Below, one piece after another: positions 35,667 through 44,525 of a stretch of 64,000 nt of DNA; position 1 is the first letter of the stretch, and each line of letters starts with the position of its first letter. Under the pieces are notes generated by a model. The model was not told where the DNA came from, did no database searches, and saw nothing but the letters and a program-made list of their open reading frames with translations. The position numbers were made by a program, and so were the translations under genes. The stretch spans positions 21,746-85,745 of the forward strand of contig CAYJKY010000008.1 of the NCBI GenBank assembly GCA_964370825.1, in the 5' to 3' direction. This DNA is from CAYJBH01 sp964370825 (GTDB lineage Bacteria; Bacillota; Clostridia; Oscillospirales; Ruminococcaceae).

Positions 35667-36716
35667 TTGTCACAACAATCCGTTATTACTCTATCGGGTA
35701 TAAATGTTGATTTTGGAAGAGAGCCGATACTTCACAATTTTTCACTTGAAATAGGCGATAAGGAATTTGTTACGCTGCTGGGCCCCTCAGGATGTGGTAA
35801 AACCACCACTCTTAGGGTCATCGGCGGTTTTATTATTCCCAAAAGCGGAAAGGTTACCTTCGACGGCCAGGATATAACCGAGCTTCCGCCCTACAAGCGC
35901 AACGTTAACACGGTGTTTCAACGCTATGCACTGTTTCCGCACCTTGATGTATATGAAAATGTGGCGTTTGGTCTTAGGGTGAAAAAGCTATCCGAGAGTG
36001 AGATTAAGGATAGGGTAAAACCGATGCTTGAGATGGTGGGGCTAAAGGGCTTTGAGGGCCGCGCTACCGACAAACTTTCCGGTGGTCAGCAACAGCGTGT
36101 TGCAATTGCAAGGGCGCTTGTCAATCACCCACGTGTGTTGCTGTTAGACGAGCCGCTCGGTGCGCTCGATTTAAAGCTGCGCAAGGAGATGCAGATAGAG
36201 CTTAAGCGTATACAACAAAGTCTTGCAATTACCTTTATCTATGTTACGCACGACCAGGAGGAGGCACTCACCATGTCGGATCGTGTTGTGGTAATGAAGG
36301 ACGGACTTATTCAGCAGTCCGGTACACCGCAGGATATATATAACGAGCCGGTCAACAGTTTCGTTGCCGACTTTATAGGCGAATCTAATATCATTACCGG
36401 CTTTATGCCCAAGGACTATGTTGTGGAGTTTGGCGGTGCCACCTTTGACTGCGTGGATAAGGGATATGGTCGAAAACCGGTTCAGGTTGTGGTAAGGCCG
36501 GAGGATATCGATGTTGTTCCGGTGGTGCAGGGCAAGCTAAGCGGACTCGTGAAAAATGTTGTGTTTAAGGGCGTTCACTATGAGATAGAGGTGGAACAGG
36601 CAGGCTACAACTGGATAATCCACTCTACCCAAAGCCAAAAACCCGGCGAGATGATAGGAATAGACATCGGGCCGGAGGAGATACATATCATGGAATACGA
36701 GGAAAGGGAAATATAA
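35667..36716 (+). CDS. potA: Spermidine/putrescine ABC transporter ATP-binding protein
   Basis: PotA energises polyamine import. The 349-residue start is TTG at 35667, with GAGAGGGA six bases before; an open frame runs upstream but overlaps the previous gene and has no similarity. Walker A GPSGCGKTT is at 39-47, signature LSGGQ at 137-141, Walker B LLLDEP at 158-163. A C-terminal TOBE-like domain begins near residue 240. The Q-loop segment reads VFQRYALFPH, where Asn or Ser often replaces the Arg. Confidence 0.95.
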   Translation: MSQQSVITLSGINVDFGREPILHNFSLEIGDKEFVTLLGPSGCGKTTTLRVIGGFIIPKSGKVTFDGQDITELPPYKRNVNTVFQRYALFPHLDVYENVAFGLRVKKLSESEIKDRVKPMLEMVGLKGFEGRATDKLSGGQQQRVAIARALVNHPRVLLLDEPLGALDLKLRKEMQIELKRIQQSLAITFIYVTHDQEEALTMSDRVVVMKDGLIQQSGTPQDIYNEPVNSFVADFIGESNIITGFMPKDYVVEFGGATFDCVDKGYGRKPVQVVVRPEDIDVVPVVQGKLSGLVKNVVFKGVHYEIEVEQAGYNWIIHSTQSQKPGEMIGIDIGPEEIHIMEYEEREI

Positions 36717-36717
36717 A

Positions 36718-37530
36718 TTGCTTAAATCACGTGTGGCACTGCCCTATGTGGTGTGGATGGCGGTGTTTATCCTTGCGCCCATTATACTTGTTATCTACTT
36801 TGCCTTTACCGATGATTTCGGAAAATTTACTCTTATACATGTCGCCGAGCTTTTCGATTACGCACCGGTATTTATTCGAAGCATACTGCTTGCTGCCATT
36901 GCAACGGCAATCTGTCTTGCCATTGCATATCCTATAAGCTTTATTATCAGCCGTCTTCCTGCTGGAAGGCAGAAGGTTATGCTTATGTTGGTAATGCTAC
37001 CGATGTGGATTAACTTTTTGTTACGCACCTATGCATGGATAGTTCTGTTAGAGCGTAACGGTATAATAAATTCCGTCCTCTCTGTTTTTGGAATAGGCCC
37101 TCTACAGATGATTGGAACCGACGGTGCCATCGTGCTCGGAATGGTCTATAACTATCTGCCCTTTATGATACTGCCAATGTACTCCACCATGGTGAAGATT
37201 GACGGTAGTGTTATACAGGCGGCACAGGATCTCGGTTGCGGGCCTCTTGATGTATTTAAAAAGGTTTTGCTTCCGTTATCCATCCCCGGTGTTACCACCG
37301 GAATTACCCTTGTTTTTGTGCCGGCGATTTCCACATTTATCATATCACGAATGTTGGGCGGTGGCTCTAACATGCTTATCGGTGATGTTATCGAGCTACA
37401 GTTCCTCGGCAATTCCAACAACTACGGTCTCGGCTCTGCCATGGCACTTGTTCTTATGCTTATTGTTATCGCCTGTATGTCGGTGACTAACAAGCTGGGC
37501 GACGAGGAGAGTATGGAGGGTATGATATGA
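36718..37530 (+). CDS. potB: Spermidine/putrescine ABC transporter permease
   Basis: A 270-residue inner-membrane permease with six predicted helices and the MetI-type cytoplasmic coupling loop (QAAQDLGCGPLDVFKKVLLPLSIPG, the EAA-like motif). The start is TTG, one base after the potA stop. It overlaps potC by four bases (ATGA). It forms the membrane channel with PotC. Confidence 0.94.
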   Translation: MLKSRVALPYVVWMAVFILAPIILVIYFAFTDDFGKFTLIHVAELFDYAPVFIRSILLAAIATAICLAIAYPISFIISRLPAGRQKVMLMLVMLPMWINFLLRTYAWIVLLERNGIINSVLSVFGIGPLQMIGTDGAIVLGMVYNYLPFMILPMYSTMVKIDGSVIQAAQDLGCGPLDVFKKVLLPLSIPGVTTGITLVFVPAISTFIISRMLGGGSNMLIGDVIELQFLGNSNNYGLGSAMALVLMLIVIACMSVTNKLGDEESMEGMI

Positions 37531-38333
37531 AAAAGCTTGGCAACGCATACATAACCCTTGTGATGGCTTTTTTGTTTCTGCCTATTCTCATCATGATGGT
37601 CTTCTCCTTTAATGAGAGCAATAGTTATGCAGTATTTAGCGGATTTACGCTTAAATGGTATATAGATTTATTTCAGAACGAGGAGCTTTTAAACTCGCTG
37701 TTTTTAACACTCGGGCTTGCGGCTGCCGCATCGGTAATCGCAACTATAATCGGCACAGCCGCATCGGTGGGTATACACTCCATGAAAAAGGCTCCAAGGG
37801 CGGTTATACTCAACATTAGCTACCTTCCGGTTATTAACCCCGAGATAGTCACCGGTATATCGCTTATGCTACTGTTTGTAGTGTTTAAATCTGCAGTTCC
37901 GTTTCAAATTTTCGGAATACCCACCCTACTTGTTGCACATATTACCTTCTGTCTCCCCTATGTAATTCTGTCGGTGATGCCAAAGCTTCGGCAGATGGAC
38001 ACCCGAATAGTGGAGGCGGCTCTGGATCTCGGATGTAATCCAATTCAATCCTTTTACAAGGTGGTACTGCCCGAGATAAGCCCCGGAATTGTAACCGGAT
38101 TTTTGATAGCACTGACGTTTTCGATAGACGACTTTATAATCAGCTATTTCACCAGCGGCACAACCCAGACACTGCCGATAGCAATCTATTCCATGACAAG
38201 AAAAAGGGTAAGTCCTGAAATTAATGCGCTGTCGACCATTATCTTTGTTGTGGTAATGACGATACTGTTGATTATGAATTATCGCTCAATTCGCAGTGAA
38301 AAGAAGGAAAACAAACATTTTACGGAGGATTAA
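37527..38333 (+). CDS. potC: Spermidine/putrescine ABC transporter permease
   Basis: The second permease has 268 residues and six predicted helices. Its EAA-type coupling loop reads VEAALDLGCNPIQSFYKVVLPEISPG, close to PotB's. The ATG overlaps the potB stop, indicating translational coupling. The C-terminus is lysine-rich and cytoplasmic. Confidence 0.94.
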   Translation: MKKLGNAYITLVMAFLFLPILIMMVFSFNESNSYAVFSGFTLKWYIDLFQNEELLNSLFLTLGLAAAASVIATIIGTAASVGIHSMKKAPRAVILNISYLPVINPEIVTGISLMLLFVVFKSAVPFQIFGIPTLLVAHITFCLPYVILSVMPKLRQMDTRIVEAALDLGCNPIQSFYKVVLPEISPGIVTGFLIALTFSIDDFIISYFTSGTTQTLPIAIYSMTRKRVSPEINALSTIIFVVVMTILLIMNYRSIRSEKKENKHFTED

Positions 38334-38338
38334 CTAAA

Positions 38339-39535
38339 TTGAAAAAAATCATTTCTTTTTTAGCAGTGGCACTTTTACTGGCAGGGTTGCCGTTATCGGT
38401 TTCTGCCGAGGAGGAGTACGATTGGGAGAGGTTCGCCGATGCCGGTATCACCCTTAACGTTTATAACTGGGGTGAGTACATAAGTGACGGTTCGGACGAT
38501 TCGTTGGATGTAAATGCGGAGTTTGAGGCAAGAACCGGAATTACCGTTAACTACACCAACTTTGCAACCAATGAAGAAATGTATACCAAGATAAGCGGTG
38601 GCGGTGCCGACTATGACATCATCATTCCGTCCGACTATATGATAGCGAGGATGATAAACGAGGATATGTTAGAGCCACTCGACATGGGCAACATACCTAA
38701 CTTTGCCGATATCGACCCTTCAGCACTCGGGCACGACTTTGATCCGGACAACAGCTATTCTGTACCCTACATGTTAGGCGCAGTATGTATGATATACAAC
38801 ACCACCATGGTGGAGGGCACACCGGACAGCTGGGGATTGATGTTTGACGAGACCTATGCAGGCGATATCCTAATGTTCAATAACTCGAGGGATGCCTTTG
38901 CGGTTGCACAGGCATTAAGTGGCTTGTCGCTGAACCCGCAGAGTGTTGATGAGTTAGAGCAGGCGTCCGAGCTGTTGATCGAGCAGAAATCCAATGTAGA
39001 ACCACGCTATGTTGCCGATGAAATATTTGATGCCTTGGAGGGCGGAAACGCTGCAATCGGTGCCTACTATGCCGGTGATGCCAACAACATGATAGAGGCA
39101 AACCCCGACCTTTCATACGTTTTCCCGAAGGAAGGCGTGAATGTATTTGTAGACGCAATGGCAATACCAAAGGGTAGCCCCAACAAGGAGGCCGCCGAGA
39201 TGTATATAAACTTTATGTGTGAGGCTGAGATATCCGCCGCTAACGCCGAGTACATCTATTACACAACACCGGTAATGGGCGCAAGGGAACTACTTCCCGC
39301 CGAGATGCTGGAAAACCCACTGATATTTATCCCGAATGATGTGGTTGCAAACGGCACCACCTTTGCTCTGCTTTCCGACGAGGTTAACGCCGAGATGGAC
39401 AGACTCTGGACAGATATCCGCACAGCAGAGGAGGATGCCGGTGGCTGGATAATGCCAACCATCATTATTGTTCTTGTGCTTGTTATAGCATTTGTGTACT
39501 TTAAGGCATTTCGCAAAAAGAAAAAGGATTATTAA
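38339..39535 (+). CDS. potD: Polyamine-binding protein with a C-terminal membrane anchor
   Basis: The substrate-binding protein of the Pot system has 398 residues. A cleavable signal peptide (1-23, ending VSA) is followed by the PotD fold (LNVYNWGEYISDG, DIIIPSDYMIARM, YSVPYMLGAVCMIYN). No lipobox Cys follows the signal peptide. Instead, residues about 370-390 form a hydrophobic helix followed by FRKKKK, a C-terminal membrane anchor. This replaces the lipoprotein anchor usual in Firmicutes. Start TTG, eight bases after GGAGGA. Confidence 0.94.
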   Translation: MKKIISFLAVALLLAGLPLSVSAEEEYDWERFADAGITLNVYNWGEYISDGSDDSLDVNAEFEARTGITVNYTNFATNEEMYTKISGGGADYDIIIPSDYMIARMINEDMLEPLDMGNIPNFADIDPSALGHDFDPDNSYSVPYMLGAVCMIYNTTMVEGTPDSWGLMFDETYAGDILMFNNSRDAFAVAQALSGLSLNPQSVDELEQASELLIEQKSNVEPRYVADEIFDALEGGNAAIGAYYAGDANNMIEANPDLSYVFPKEGVNVFVDAMAIPKGSPNKEAAEMYINFMCEAEISAANAEYIYYTTPVMGARELLPAEMLENPLIFIPNDVVANGTTFALLSDEVNAEMDRLWTDIRTAEEDAGGWIMPTIIIVLVLVIAFVYFKAFRKKKKDY

Positions 39536-39587
39536 AATCCGCTGTACACACCACCGAATTTTTCTTTGTAGTTTTTTGCACTTTGAA

Positions 39588-39622
39588 ATCGCCTGCCGTT
39601 TTTCGGTGGGCGATATTTTTTT
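39588..39622 (+). terminator. Intrinsic terminator of the pot operon
   Basis: ATCGCCTGCCG (39588-39598) pairs with CGGTGGGCGAT (39604-39614) using two G-U pairs, followed by ATTTTTTT. Confidence 0.85.
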
Positions 39623-39721
39623 GAATTGTTATAATAAATTCGATTTTAGTGGTGGACGAGAGATTGAAAATGTGATAAAATTACAGAAGGATGTTTAAAC
39701 AGAAAGGAAAAGGTAACCGGT

Positions 39722-41206
39722 ATGCAAAAAAGACCAAATATTGTTTTTATCATGACGGACGACCATGCGTCTCATGCCATGAGCTGTTACGGCAGCAAGA
39801 TCAACACAACACCGAACATGGACAGAATCGCAAACGAGGGCATGAGGTTTGACAACTGCTTTTGTACAAACTCCATCTGTGCACCTTCGAGGGCGGTTAT
39901 CCTAACCGGCAAGCACTCCCATCTCAATGGTGTTAAAACACTTGCCGATAACTTAGACGGCGAACAACAAAACGTTGCAAAGCTTCTTCAGGGAGCAGGA
40001 TATCAAACAGGCATTATCGGAAAATGGCATTTAGGCACCGCCCCTGAGTTTAACCCTACCGGTTTTGACCACTACAGCGTTTTGGTTACCCATTTCGGAC
40101 ATGGTGAATACTTCAACCCCATACTGCGTGAAAACGGTGTAGAGAAAAAGTATGAAGGCTATGTTACCGACATTGTTGGCGACCTTTCCATCGACTACAT
40201 TAAGAATAGAGATAAATCAAAACCCTTTATGCTGATGAGCCACCATAAGGCACCACACCGCTCCTGGGAGGTTAGTGATAAATATCGTGATATGTTTAAG
40301 GATGAGGATTTACCACATCCCGAGACCTATGACGACGACTACGAAAACAGGTCGGACGCCGCTCGTGAAGCTAAGATGAGAATTACGCTTGATCTCACCT
40401 ACAGGGACTTGAAAATCGTGGTTCCGGAGGGTGAGAAGGATACCGACAAGATACCACACCCGGATAACCTGGAAGGATTTACCTTAACACCGGTAGAGAC
40501 CGGAGTACCCGTATCCTTTAAAAACCATGCCGAGCTTAAAAACTTTAAGTATCAACGCTATATGAAGGACTACCTCAGATGCGTTGCATGCGTGGACGAT
40601 AACATCGGTAATCTGCTTGCCTGCTTAGATGAGGAGGGCATTGCCGAGGATACCATCGTAATCTACACCTCAGATCAGGGCTTCTATTTAGGAGACCACG
40701 GCTGGTACGACAAGCGTTTCATGTATGAGGAATCGCTGAGAATGCCGTTTGTGATAAAGTACCCAAGGGCTATTAAGCCGGGCTCGGTATCCGACAAGAT
40801 GATACTAAACCTCGACTTTGCAAAAACATTTTTAGACTATGCCGGCATCGAAGCACCGGAGGACATGCAGGGCTACTCCGTCAGAGAAATTTTAGAAAAT
40901 GAGGATGCACCCGCACTTAGAACCTCGATGTACTATCGCTACTGGATGCACCTTGCCGACCACTATGTCTGGTCACACTACGGTGTTAGAACCATGGACC
41001 ATAAGCTTATCTACTACTACGGCGAAGCACTCGGTGCCGCAGGTGCAATTGATGAGTCAAAGACACCGGTATGGGAGCTGTTCGACCTAAACAAGGATAG
41101 CAACGAGCTTGTTAATGTCTACGACGACCCTGCCTATGCAGAGATAAAAGAGGATTTGAAAAAAGAACTTTACAGATTAAAAGAGGAAGCCAAAGACTTC
41201 GAGTAA
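39722..41206 (+). CDS. Type I sulfatase, Cys-type
   Basis: A 494-residue sulfatase with NIVFIMTDDH at the N-terminus (metal-binding Asp13-Asp14), the modification site Cys53 in CAPSR (53-57), GKWHLG, and YTSDQGFYLGDHGWYDKRF, the distal metal and catalytic His region. It has no signal peptide, so it probably acts in the cytoplasm on imported glycan fragments. Activation needs an anaerobic sulfatase-maturating radical SAM enzyme, not present here. It shares sulfatase-family motifs with the truncated gene at the window start but is not close to it. It is monocistronic between terminators. Confidence 0.95.
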   Translation: MQKRPNIVFIMTDDHASHAMSCYGSKINTTPNMDRIANEGMRFDNCFCTNSICAPSRAVILTGKHSHLNGVKTLADNLDGEQQNVAKLLQGAGYQTGIIGKWHLGTAPEFNPTGFDHYSVLVTHFGHGEYFNPILRENGVEKKYEGYVTDIVGDLSIDYIKNRDKSKPFMLMSHHKAPHRSWEVSDKYRDMFKDEDLPHPETYDDDYENRSDAAREAKMRITLDLTYRDLKIVVPEGEKDTDKIPHPDNLEGFTLTPVETGVPVSFKNHAELKNFKYQRYMKDYLRCVACVDDNIGNLLACLDEEGIAEDTIVIYTSDQGFYLGDHGWYDKRFMYEESLRMPFVIKYPRAIKPGSVSDKMILNLDFAKTFLDYAGIEAPEDMQGYSVREILENEDAPALRTSMYYRYWMHLADHYVWSHYGVRTMDHKLIYYYGEALGAAGAIDESKTPVWELFDLNKDSNELVNVYDDPAYAEIKEDLKKELYRLKEEAKDFE

Positions 41207-41222
41207 TATCCACTTAACCCGA

Positions 41223-41338
41223 GAGGGGATGCATCCCCTCCCGGTACCCTCCCCCACAAATGGCTCAAATGCGAACTTCTTTTGCAGTGAAGCCATTTGT
41301 TGAAGGTCAAATTCGCCGCACATGTCACCGAATTTGAC
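41223..41338. repeat. Cluster of inverted repeats after the sulfatase gene
   Basis: Three structures stand in a row: a perfect 18-bp palindrome GAGGGGATG/CATCCCCTC (41223-41240); ACAAATGGCT (41256-41265) with AGCCATTTGT (41291-41300); and GTCAAATTCG (41306-41315) with CGAATTTGAC (41329-41338). None contains an open reading frame, and the dense symmetry suggests a mobile or recurrent palindromic unit. Confidence 0.6.
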
Positions 41339-41373
41339 ATTTCAAGGAGAATGGTGGTTTTTTTGACACTCTG

Positions 41374-41408
41374 AAATCGACCCTTTGTGGGTCGATTTTT
41401 TGTTTTTT
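41374..41408 (+). terminator. Intrinsic terminator downstream of the sulfatase
   Basis: AAATCGACCC (41374-41383), loop TTTGT, GGGTCGATTT (41389-41398), then a long T-rich tail. Confidence 0.9.
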
Positions 41409-41456
41409 AAGCTGATTGATTATATGTTGCATAAATAGGAAAGCATATTGCAAGGT

Positions 41457-41519
41457 CACGGTTTGCCGTGGCCGATCAACAACCTGAAAACGCACCGTTA
41501 TCGGACAGGGCAAGCCGTG
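41457..41519. repeat. Imperfect 63-bp hairpin
   Basis: CACGGTTTGCC (41457-41467) pairs with GGCAAGCCGTG (41509-41519) with one G-U, and the inner CCGAT (41472-41476) pairs with ATCGG (41500-41504). The alternative local hairpin GGTCACGG/CCGTGGCC (41454-41473) competes with it. Nothing else is seen in 41410-41611. Confidence 0.5.
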
Positions 41520-41611
41520 TCACTACAAACAGAATTTCAATGTTTGCATTTAGGCGGTTTTGTTCATTTTTTGTTTAAAATCATGAAAAATGTAATTACA
41601 CGGTATTTTGA

Positions 41612-41640
41612 TTGACTAAAAAAACATGGTGTGGTAAGAT
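41612..41640 (+). promoter_or_regulatory. Sigma-A promoter of the dockerin-like secreted protein
   Basis: TTGACT (41612-41617), 17-bp spacer, TAAGAT (41635-41640), 35 bases before the start codon. Confidence 0.7.
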
Positions 41641-41674
41641 ATAAGCGATATTTTCATGTTTAGTCAAGGGAGAA

Positions 41675-43264
41675 ATGTTAAAAATGCAAGGATTAAAATC
41701 TAACATTATAAGATGTTGTATCGTTATCGCATTGGTTGTAACCGCTGTTTTTTTTGCGACACAGGTGTATGCGGAAAACATTTTATATGTCGGCGACACT
41801 CGTGTTGAGGAGGGTGTATACTATGTCAATAACGGTGTGGGTGGGCTTACCACCACCGACGCAGGGGTTGCAAACTACAGTGTGTATTACAGCGAGGGTA
41901 CACTGTATCTCAACGGGGCTACCATTACCGTTGCTCACGACAGTAACTCCAGCAAATACGGTATCTATTCTATAGAACAACTTAACATAGTTTATACCGG
42001 CAACAACACAATAGGAGATACGGAATCGGATAGCTTTAAAACATATAGCCAGTTTAACCAAAGCACCGGTATCCGTTCTGCAAACGCCGGAATATCCATA
42101 TCGGGTGACGGAACACTAAACATATTTTCCGGCAAAAGCTACGGACAAAGCGGCTACAGCTATGGTATTTTTAGCAACGGACTGTTAAGCTTTTCAGGTA
42201 CCGGCACGGTCAACATAACTGCCGGACTAACAACGAAGGGTACAAGCTACGGAATAAGATCTCACGGCGGTATAACCCTTACTGATAGCACGGTTAACGC
42301 CTATGGCGGCAACTCTCCTTCAGGTAGCGGCATAACTGCCGGACTTATCACGGTAAACTCCGGAGCGATTAAAGGAGTTGGTGGAGATAATACCACCTCA
42401 AGTACCGGTGTATCCGGCGACTTACTCCTCAATGATGGCAATGTTGAGGCAATCGGCGGAGATGCGCAAAAAAGCTATGGCATGAGTGGCTCGCTAAACC
42501 TAAATGGTGGACTGCTAACAGCGTACGGTGAGGATAACGCCATCTTTATTCCAAGTATTAACTACGATGTTAATCTAAACGGCGGAAAGCTTGTTGCAAG
42601 TTCACCGGGCAATGCGTTTGGTGGAGGTAATTATCCTACCTATACCGGTAGCTACAAAGCCCTTGTAAGTGATAACGTTGACGGTTCAGACTCTTGGGAG
42701 GGTAGGTTTGATTGGAGTAGCACATATACTGGTAAATACCTTTCGCTTTCGCCCAGACTATTAATTAAGGGTAGTTTTTCCAGCATGGATCCCACCCTAC
42801 CGGCTACGGTAACCATCACAAACAGTTCCGGTGGCGAAGCCGTGACTACGATAAATGTTGAGGGTAACGCCAACGGTGTTGCCGGCGGCATGCAACAATC
42901 ATTTGAGTCGCAGGAAATTCCTCCCGGCAGATACAACCTGACCATTGCAAAGGAAGGATATCTAACCTACACCCTTGAAAACATCGAGATTACCAACGTT
43001 TCCGTTGATCTAACAATGCATGATAATAAAAACATTTCAAATATCGTTCTCGCAACGGGCGATATTAGTGATGACGATACCGTTAACTCAGAAGATATCG
43101 CTTTAATTATTAACTCCGGAAGTTATAATACAGAGGTCATAAATGACAGCAACAGAATGTATGACCTGAACGCAGACAACAGGATAGATTTCGGAGACCT
43201 CGCCTTCATCAGAAATAGCAACAATTTTAACAAAAGCAATCAAGCTATTTCATTCACGGATTAG
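41675..43264 (+). CDS. Secreted beta-structured protein with C-terminal dockerin-like module
   Basis: The 529-residue protein has a signal peptide ending near VYA (residue 33). A region of short repeated strands follows (YGIYSIEQLNIVY, SYGIFSNGLLSFSGTGTVNI, SYGIRSHGGITLTDSTVNAYGG), likely a beta-helix similar to the Cthe_2159-type carbohydrate-binding family. A small sandwich-like domain (PPGRYNLTIAKEGYLTY) precedes two calcium-loop repeats (DISDDDTVNSEDI and DLNADNRIDFGDL) ending in RNSNNFN, like the ends of the two GLUG proteins. A second ATG at 41684 is an alternative start, since AAGGGAG is very close to the first. The last 11 bases overlap the convergent permease gene. Confidence 0.8.
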   Translation: MLKMQGLKSNIIRCCIVIALVVTAVFFATQVYAENILYVGDTRVEEGVYYVNNGVGGLTTTDAGVANYSVYYSEGTLYLNGATITVAHDSNSSKYGIYSIEQLNIVYTGNNTIGDTESDSFKTYSQFNQSTGIRSANAGISISGDGTLNIFSGKSYGQSGYSYGIFSNGLLSFSGTGTVNITAGLTTKGTSYGIRSHGGITLTDSTVNAYGGNSPSGSGITAGLITVNSGAIKGVGGDNTTSSTGVSGDLLLNDGNVEAIGGDAQKSYGMSGSLNLNGGLLTAYGEDNAIFIPSINYDVNLNGGKLVASSPGNAFGGGNYPTYTGSYKALVSDNVDGSDSWEGRFDWSSTYTGKYLSLSPRLLIKGSFSSMDPTLPATVTITNSSGGEAVTTINVEGNANGVAGGMQQSFESQEIPPGRYNLTIAKEGYLTYTLENIEITNVSVDLTMHDNKNISNIVLATGDISDDDTVNSEDIALIINSGSYNTEVINDSNRMYDLNADNRIDFGDLAFIRNSNNFNKSNQAISFTD

Positions 43265-44483
43265 CATCCTTTTTTCGGTACACAAAGCATAAAATAGCGG
43301 TTACTGCAAGCAGTACGGTAAAAAATGCCATTGTTACCGTCCAGCTGTACTGTTGGGTTAATACGCCTATCAGCACGCCGGAAACGGCGGCGCCCATGTA
43401 TGACAGAGCATTCATAAGTCCCGATACAAATGCAACCCTGCCCTCCTTTGCAAAAAGTGCCGGTATGTAGCTGACAAATACGGTGTTTATCGCCATCATT
43501 GCACTACTGCATATTGCAAGAAGCAGAAGCGAGAACCACAGGTTTACCGTTCCGAACAGGGTAAGCATCAACATTGATATAAAGGATAAGGAAAAGCAGA
43601 CGGTGCAAAGAACAATATTGTTTGTTACCCTTTGTTTCAACCTTGTCAAAAAGTAAACCCCTATCAGGTTTACCATCGGTAAAATCGAGGTTACAAGAAC
43701 CGAGGTTACCGAACCGGCATTGAAGCTCGAGTTTATATAGCTTGGAATCCATGCCGTGAGCCCATCCTTAATAAAGCCGTGAGAAAAGGAGGGGAACATC
43801 ATCACCAATACAATAGGTGTACTTACAATCGCTATTACCCCCAGTTTTAGTTTCGGTTTTTCTTGCAGTTCATCCTGCGAGATTGTAGCTGCGTTAAATG
43901 CTCGCGATTTCGGATACAAAAACACAAACAAGCCACCCACCGCAACCATTAATAATGCCGGCACCACAAACAGTGCATCAACACTGTAAAACTCAAGCAA
44001 CAACGCCGATAATAGGTAGGAGGACAGTGTACCCACAGGCACCGCCACGGTAATATAAGCAAATATTTTAAGGTGTGCTTTTTGAGGAAAATACAGCACA
44101 AGGGTTCTCATCACCGATGGCCATAACAGCGATTGGGCAAACCCGTTAACACCCCAAATTAACGCAAAAACAGGTCCCGGGGTCACAACAGCCATAAGTA
44201 GGTTACACACAGCCGAAAGGCAAACTCCAACAAAGGGCAGAAATCTTGCGGAAAGTTTGTCGCCAAGCAATCCGCTTACTATCTGTCCGCCGCCATATGT
44301 AAAGTAATACAGGGTAGAGATTAAACCCGCTACCGAGGGAGATAAAATCTTATCGGCGGTAAACTGCACCATTGCGGCAGAATAGTTTAATCTACCCAAA
44401 TAGCTGAACGCATAAAAAACACAGCACACAACAAAAAACAAAATTTGAGAGCGATTAATCTCGGATGATGTTTGACTTTTCAA
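43254..44483 (-). CDS. MFS permease of the organophosphate:phosphate antiporter type
   Basis: A 409-residue, 12-helix major facilitator. The YLGRLNYSAAM segment in helix 1 and the YFTYGGGQIVSGLLGDKLSAR segment match the OPA family (GlpT, UhpT and relatives), which exchange phosphorylated sugars or glycerol-3-phosphate for phosphate. The specific substrate is unknown. It is 42 bases after the PhnP-like hydrolase gene on the same strand, supporting a phosphate-ester substrate. Its 3' end overlaps the convergent dockerin gene. Confidence 0.85.
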   Translation of the reverse strand: MKSQTSSEINRSQILFFVVCCVFYAFSYLGRLNYSAAMVQFTADKILSPSVAGLISTLYYFTYGGGQIVSGLLGDKLSARFLPFVGVCLSAVCNLLMAVVTPGPVFALIWGVNGFAQSLLWPSVMRTLVLYFPQKAHLKIFAYITVAVPVGTLSSYLLSALLLEFYSVDALFVVPALLMVAVGGLFVFLYPKSRAFNAATISQDELQEKPKLKLGVIAIVSTPIVLVMMFPSFSHGFIKDGLTAWIPSYINSSFNAGSVTSVLVTSILPMVNLIGVYFLTRLKQRVTNNIVLCTVCFSLSFISMLMLTLFGTVNLWFSLLLLAICSSAMMAINTVFVSYIPALFAKEGRVAFVSGLMNALSYMGAAVSGVLIGVLTQQYSWTVTMAFFTVLLAVTAILCFVYRKKDANP

Positions 44484-44525
44484 AATTTCTCCCTTACCTG
44501 TTTTTCGTTAACCTAATTTGCCTGT

